Source: an uncultured Porphyromonadaceae bacterium
GTDB lineage: Bacteria > Bacteroidota > Bacteroidia > Bacteroidales > Muribaculaceae
Direction of reading: 5' to 3'
Assembly (NCBI GenBank): GCA_947177035.1
Contig: CAMWSS010000007.1
Location: forward strand, 1 to 64,000
DNA: 64,000 nucleotides
A program made the translations under genes and the position numbers. Positions 61,243-64,000 of this stretch are shown here, piece after piece (within the stretch, counting starts at the first letter, position 1; each line of letters starts with the position of its first letter). A model generated the notes under the pieces. The model ran no database searches. It saw only the letters and a program-made list of their open reading frames with translations, and was not told the origin of the DNA.

Positions 61243-62877
61243 ATGAAACCAAAGTATATTTTCGTTACGGGAGGCGTTGTGTCCTCTCTCGGAAAAGGGA
61301 TTATCTCTTCATCGCTTGCCTGCTTGCTGAAAGCGCGCGGCTATCGCGTCACCATCCAGAAATTCGACCCATACATAAATATCGATCCCGGCACGCTCAA
61401 TCCCTATGAGCATGGCGAATGCTATGTCACGGTCGACGGGCATGAAGCTGATCTGGACTTAGGCCATTATGAACGGTTCACCAACGTTCACACCACCAAA
61501 GCCAACAACGTGACGACCGGACGCATTTATCAGAACGTGATCAGCAAAGAACGGCGTGGCGACTATCTCGGCAAGACCGTTCAGATCATCCCACACGTCA
61601 CCGACGAAATCAAGCGCAATGTGATGCTGCTTGGAAAGACAGGCAATTTTGACTTCATCATCACAGAAATAGGCGGTGTGGTCGGCGACATCGAATCTCT
61701 GCCGTTTCTGGAAGCTGTGCGCCAGATCAGATGGGAGATGGCAGAGGATTCATGCTGTGTACACCTGACATATGTGCCGTATCTTCATGCGGCAAAGGAG
61801 CTTAAGACAAAGCCCACTCAGCATTCGGTCAAACAGCTTCAGGAGGTCGGCATACAGCCTGACGTTCTCGTGCTCCGCACGGAAAAGGATATTCCGTCAG
61901 ATATGTGTGCGAAAATCGCCCGCTTCTGCAATGTGGCAGCCGACGCCGTCGTGCAGTCGGCCGACGCTCCGACAATCTATCAGGTGCCGATGAACATGCA
62001 CGCCCAGCATCTTGACGAGATAGTGCTGCGCACACTCGGCGTGGAATCAGCCCGCGAGCCTGACATGGCTCCATGGAAAAAATTCCTCCGCCACATCGCC
62101 GATGCAAACGAAACGGTAAAGATCGGCCTTGTTGGAAAATACGTGGAACTGCAGGATGCCTACAAATCAATCAACGAAGCTCTGTTTCAGGCTGCGACTT
62201 ATAATGACCGCAAACTTGATCTGGTCTATATCCACTCCGAGCGCCTGACTGAGAACAACGTTCAGGAAAAACTTTCGGAAATGGACGGCGTCATCATTGC
62301 GCCGGGCTTCGGCCAACGTGGCATAGAAGGAAAGTTCGTGGCGCTGAAATGGTGTCGTGAACACGACATTCCGACATTCGGAATCTGCCTCGGCATGCAA
62401 TGTATGGTCATTGAATTCGCACGCAACGTCCTTGGGCTTGCCGATGCAAATTCAACCGAAATGGACCCGTCGACCGCCCACAACGTGATCGACCTGATGG
62501 AAGATCAGAAACTCATCACCTCAATGGGCGGCACAATGCGCCTCGGGGCATATGACTGCGTTCTTCGCAAAGGCTCGCGGGCTGCCGAAGCATATGGCGC
62601 TGAAAAGGTGAGCGAACGCCACCGCCACCGCTTTGAGTTCAACCATAACTATCGCGACATCTATGATCAGGCCGGCATGAAATGCGTCGGCGAAAATCCG
62701 GAGACCAAACTGGTGGAAGTGGTTGAGATCCCCGAAAAGCGCTGGTACATAGGCACTCAGTATCATCCTGAATATTCCAGCACGGTGCTCAGCCCCAACC
62801 CTATTTTTCTTGACTTCATCAAAGCCGCAGTCAGATATCGTAACGAAAAATCAAATCCAGAAAACTCAGATAAGTAA
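61243..62877 (+). CDS. pyrG: CTP synthase
   Basis: Makes CTP from UTP and glutamine, the last step of pyrimidine nucleotide synthesis; 544 residues. The synthetase domain has the ATP-site motif VTGGVVSSLGKGIISSSLA and the Mg-binding DPYINIDPGTLNPYEHGE; the glutamine amidotransferase domain begins about residue 290 (KIGLVGKYVELQDAY) with the catalytic Cys in GICLGMQCM and the His-Glu pair in QYHPEYSS. The product supplies CdsA (34089). yidC follows after 9 bases. Confidence 0.98.
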   Translation: MKPKYIFVTGGVVSSLGKGIISSSLACLLKARGYRVTIQKFDPYINIDPGTLNPYEHGECYVTVDGHEADLDLGHYERFTNVHTTKANNVTTGRIYQNVISKERRGDYLGKTVQIIPHVTDEIKRNVMLLGKTGNFDFIITEIGGVVGDIESLPFLEAVRQIRWEMAEDSCCVHLTYVPYLHAAKELKTKPTQHSVKQLQEVGIQPDVLVLRTEKDIPSDMCAKIARFCNVAADAVVQSADAPTIYQVPMNMHAQHLDEIVLRTLGVESAREPDMAPWKKFLRHIADANETVKIGLVGKYVELQDAYKSINEALFQAATYNDRKLDLVYIHSERLTENNVQEKLSEMDGVIIAPGFGQRGIEGKFVALKWCREHDIPTFGICLGMQCMVIEFARNVLGLADANSTEMDPSTAHNVIDLMEDQKLITSMGGTMRLGAYDCVLRKGSRAAEAYGAEKVSERHRHRFEFNHNYRDIYDQAGMKCVGENPETKLVEVVEIPEKRWYIGTQYHPEYSSTVLSPNPIFLDFIKAAVRYRNEKSNPENSDK

Positions 62878-62886
62878 AAAAAGCAA

Positions 62887-64000
62887 ATGGACAAGAACAC
62901 CCTTGTGGGCATTCTCCTGATGGGAGCCGTGATTTTCGGCTTCATGTATCTAAACACTCCTTCGCAAGAGCAACTCGAAGCCCAGCGACAGGAGCAACTG
63001 AAAAAAGAGGCCGATGAACAAGCCAAGCGAGACGCCGAAGCCGCTGAAGCCCTGCGCATCCAACCGGTAACCGACGCAGATCTGGCCACCTTGCGCTCGG
63101 CTTTGCGCCTGTATGGCACAAGCACCGCCGAAGGCGCCAGAGCATTTTCGTCGGAAGCTGTTGACCTCAAACTGATCAATGACTCGACAATCACCGGCAC
63201 AGTAACCACTCCTTCCGGCACAATCGACGTCAACAACGTGATAACCGGCAACTACCCGGAAAGCGAACTGCGTCATGCGCCGGCAGCCTCACGCGCGTTC
63301 CACTCCGCCATCACCAGTCTGACACGATACAAAAATTTTGCCACTCACCTTAACGGCGAAGAACAGATCGTGCAACTGCAAAACGACGTGCTGTCACTGA
63401 ATCTCTCGACCAAAGGCGGCCAGATATCCGACGCCCGACTGAAGGATTACTTCTGCTATCTCGGAGGAGACACGACTCAGGTATGTCTCTGGGACCAGAA
63501 CACCAATAATTACTCTTTCACCCTGCGCTCCGACAGCCAGAAATTCGAGACAAGCGACTTTTTCTTCACTCCGGTTATTGAAAGCGATTCTTCTGTTTTG
63601 ATGCGTCTGGATCTTGGATCTGACTCATGGTGGGGAATACGCTACACTATGCCTGAAGCCGGAGGCTATATGGTGCGCATGGATGTTGTGCAGCACGGCA
63701 TGGCGGCAGCCGACATAATCCCGATGCAGGTCAGCACCATGGAATTCAACTGGCATCAGACCATGATGCGCAACGAAGAAGGCCGGATGTTTGAAGAGCG
63801 CAATTCTGCCATATATTATAAAGAGTCGGGCGACGACGTTGAAGAACTCAACGCCATGGGCGATGACAAAAAGACCGTATCAGAGCCCATCAAATGGATC
63901 GCGTTCAAAAATCAGTTCTTTTCATCAGTGCTGATTGCCGACAAATCCTTCAACCCTGGCACCAAACTCACCCAGACCGATCTGAAGGACCAAAACCCGT
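62887..64000 (+). CDS. yidC: Membrane protein insertase YidC (partial, cut by window end)
   Basis: The ATG at 62887 opens a frame that stays open to the window edge, giving 371 residues of the N-terminal part. Residues 5-22 form the first membrane helix (TLVGILLMGAVIFGFMYL), followed by a charged, Gln/Glu-rich coiled stretch and then the large periplasmic domain (for example LSLNLSTKGGQISDARLKDY and EPIKWIAFKNQFFSS). The missing C-terminus would carry the five conserved membrane helices. YidC inserts membrane proteins and lipoproteins. The pyrG-yidC neighbourhood is typical of Bacteroidetes. Confidence 0.95.
   Translation, partial: MDKNTLVGILLMGAVIFGFMYLNTPSQEQLEAQRQEQLKKEADEQAKRDAEAAEALRIQPVTDADLATLRSALRLYGTSTAEGARAFSSEAVDLKLINDSTITGTVTTPSGTIDVNNVITGNYPESELRHAPAASRAFHSAITSLTRYKNFATHLNGEEQIVQLQNDVLSLNLSTKGGQISDARLKDYFCYLGGDTTQVCLWDQNTNNYSFTLRSDSQKFETSDFFFTPVIESDSSVLMRLDLGSDSWWGIRYTMPEAGGYMVRMDVVQHGMAAADIIPMQVSTMEFNWHQTMMRNEEGRMFEERNSAIYYKESGDDVEELNAMGDDKKTVSEPIKWIAFKNQFFSSVLIADKSFNPGTKLTQTDLKDQNP

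Noticed and set aside
61221-61243. The repeated GCTTAAA near the pyrG start as a regulatory repeat
   Set aside because: Two copies of a 7-base AT-rich word in a promoter leader can occur by chance; no spacing or symmetry supports a binding site.
1-64000. CRISPR arrays, tRNA or rRNA genes, prophage or insertion sequences
   Set aside because: I looked through the gaps between genes and saw no repeat-spacer pattern, cloverleaf-like sequence, transposase, integrase or phage gene. Small or degenerate elements could be missed without a search tool.

Overview
The window looks like a chromosomal segment of a Bacteroidales bacterium, most likely a gut Muribaculaceae-type organism (about 50 % GC by eye). 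Seen in the sequence: promoters of the Bacteroidetes kind (TTTG, 19-20 bases, TAnnTTTG), two secreted proteins with type IX secretion-like C-terminal tails, and lineage-typical families or neighbourhoods (Omp28, Wzi, DUF4835 between coaBC and recN, DUF5063, pyrG-yidC, an ECF sigma factor with an anti-sigma-like and a Spy-like protein). The family-level assignment is inference; no rRNA or tRNA gene was found. I see no phage, insertion sequence, CRISPR array or conjugative module. The window is densely packed core and envelope chromosome.

Layout. (1) 49-10466, minus strand: a tight eight-gene run recQ, ftsE-like ATPase, lysC, lysA, YeiH-type transporter, comEC, iron alcohol dehydrogenase, EamA transporter. 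(2) 10604-12593, minus: clpP-clpX with a clear promoter. Divergent from it is a transcription factor joining a YtfE/RIC-type di-iron domain to a LuxR-type helix-turn-helix (12872-13819). (3) 13910-23328, plus: dnaN, DEDDh exonuclease, coaBC, DUF4835, recN, rlmB, MATE pump and FAD oxidoreductase in one compact series. (4) 23291-25369, minus: a small membrane ORF, tpiA and a polyprenyl synthase. (5) 25546-30592, plus: two tandem Omp28-like secreted paralogues, then a LolC/E-type permease. (6) 30612-31379, minus: a YczE/YitT-type membrane protein.

(7) 31513-40283, plus: an eleven-gene unit from a perfect promoter to a strong two-way terminator. It begins with yicC, gmk, nadD, DUF5063 and cdsA. 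It ends with surface-glycan genes: CpsB-type PHP phosphatase, Wzi, a lipoprotein, a LegB-type dehydratase, a NeuD-type acetyltransferase and NeuB/LegI synthase. (8) 40342-44780, minus: a tricorn-like protease translationally coupled to an anaerobic sulfatase-maturating radical SAM enzyme. (9) 44895-51461, minus: ECF sigma factor, anti-sigma-like membrane protein, Spy-like periplasmic protein and a huge alpha-2-macroglobulin lacking its thioester, bounded by its own promoter and terminator. (10) 51547-57423, plus: maltose-acetyltransferase homologue, holB, AddB-like nuclease, hemW. (11) 57488-61084, plus: nadC, RNase D-like exonuclease, transketolase. (12) 61243-64000, plus: pyrG and yidC, the latter cut by the window edge.

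The most interesting items are the di-iron/LuxR fusion regulator next to clpPX, the sigma/anti-sigma/Spy/A2M envelope unit with a thioester-less macroglobulin, the Omp28 pair in which one copy lost its CxxC, the coupling of a tricorn-like protease to a radical SAM maturase, and divergent promoters at 51466-51542 that put both downstream start codons within a few bases of the expected transcription start.
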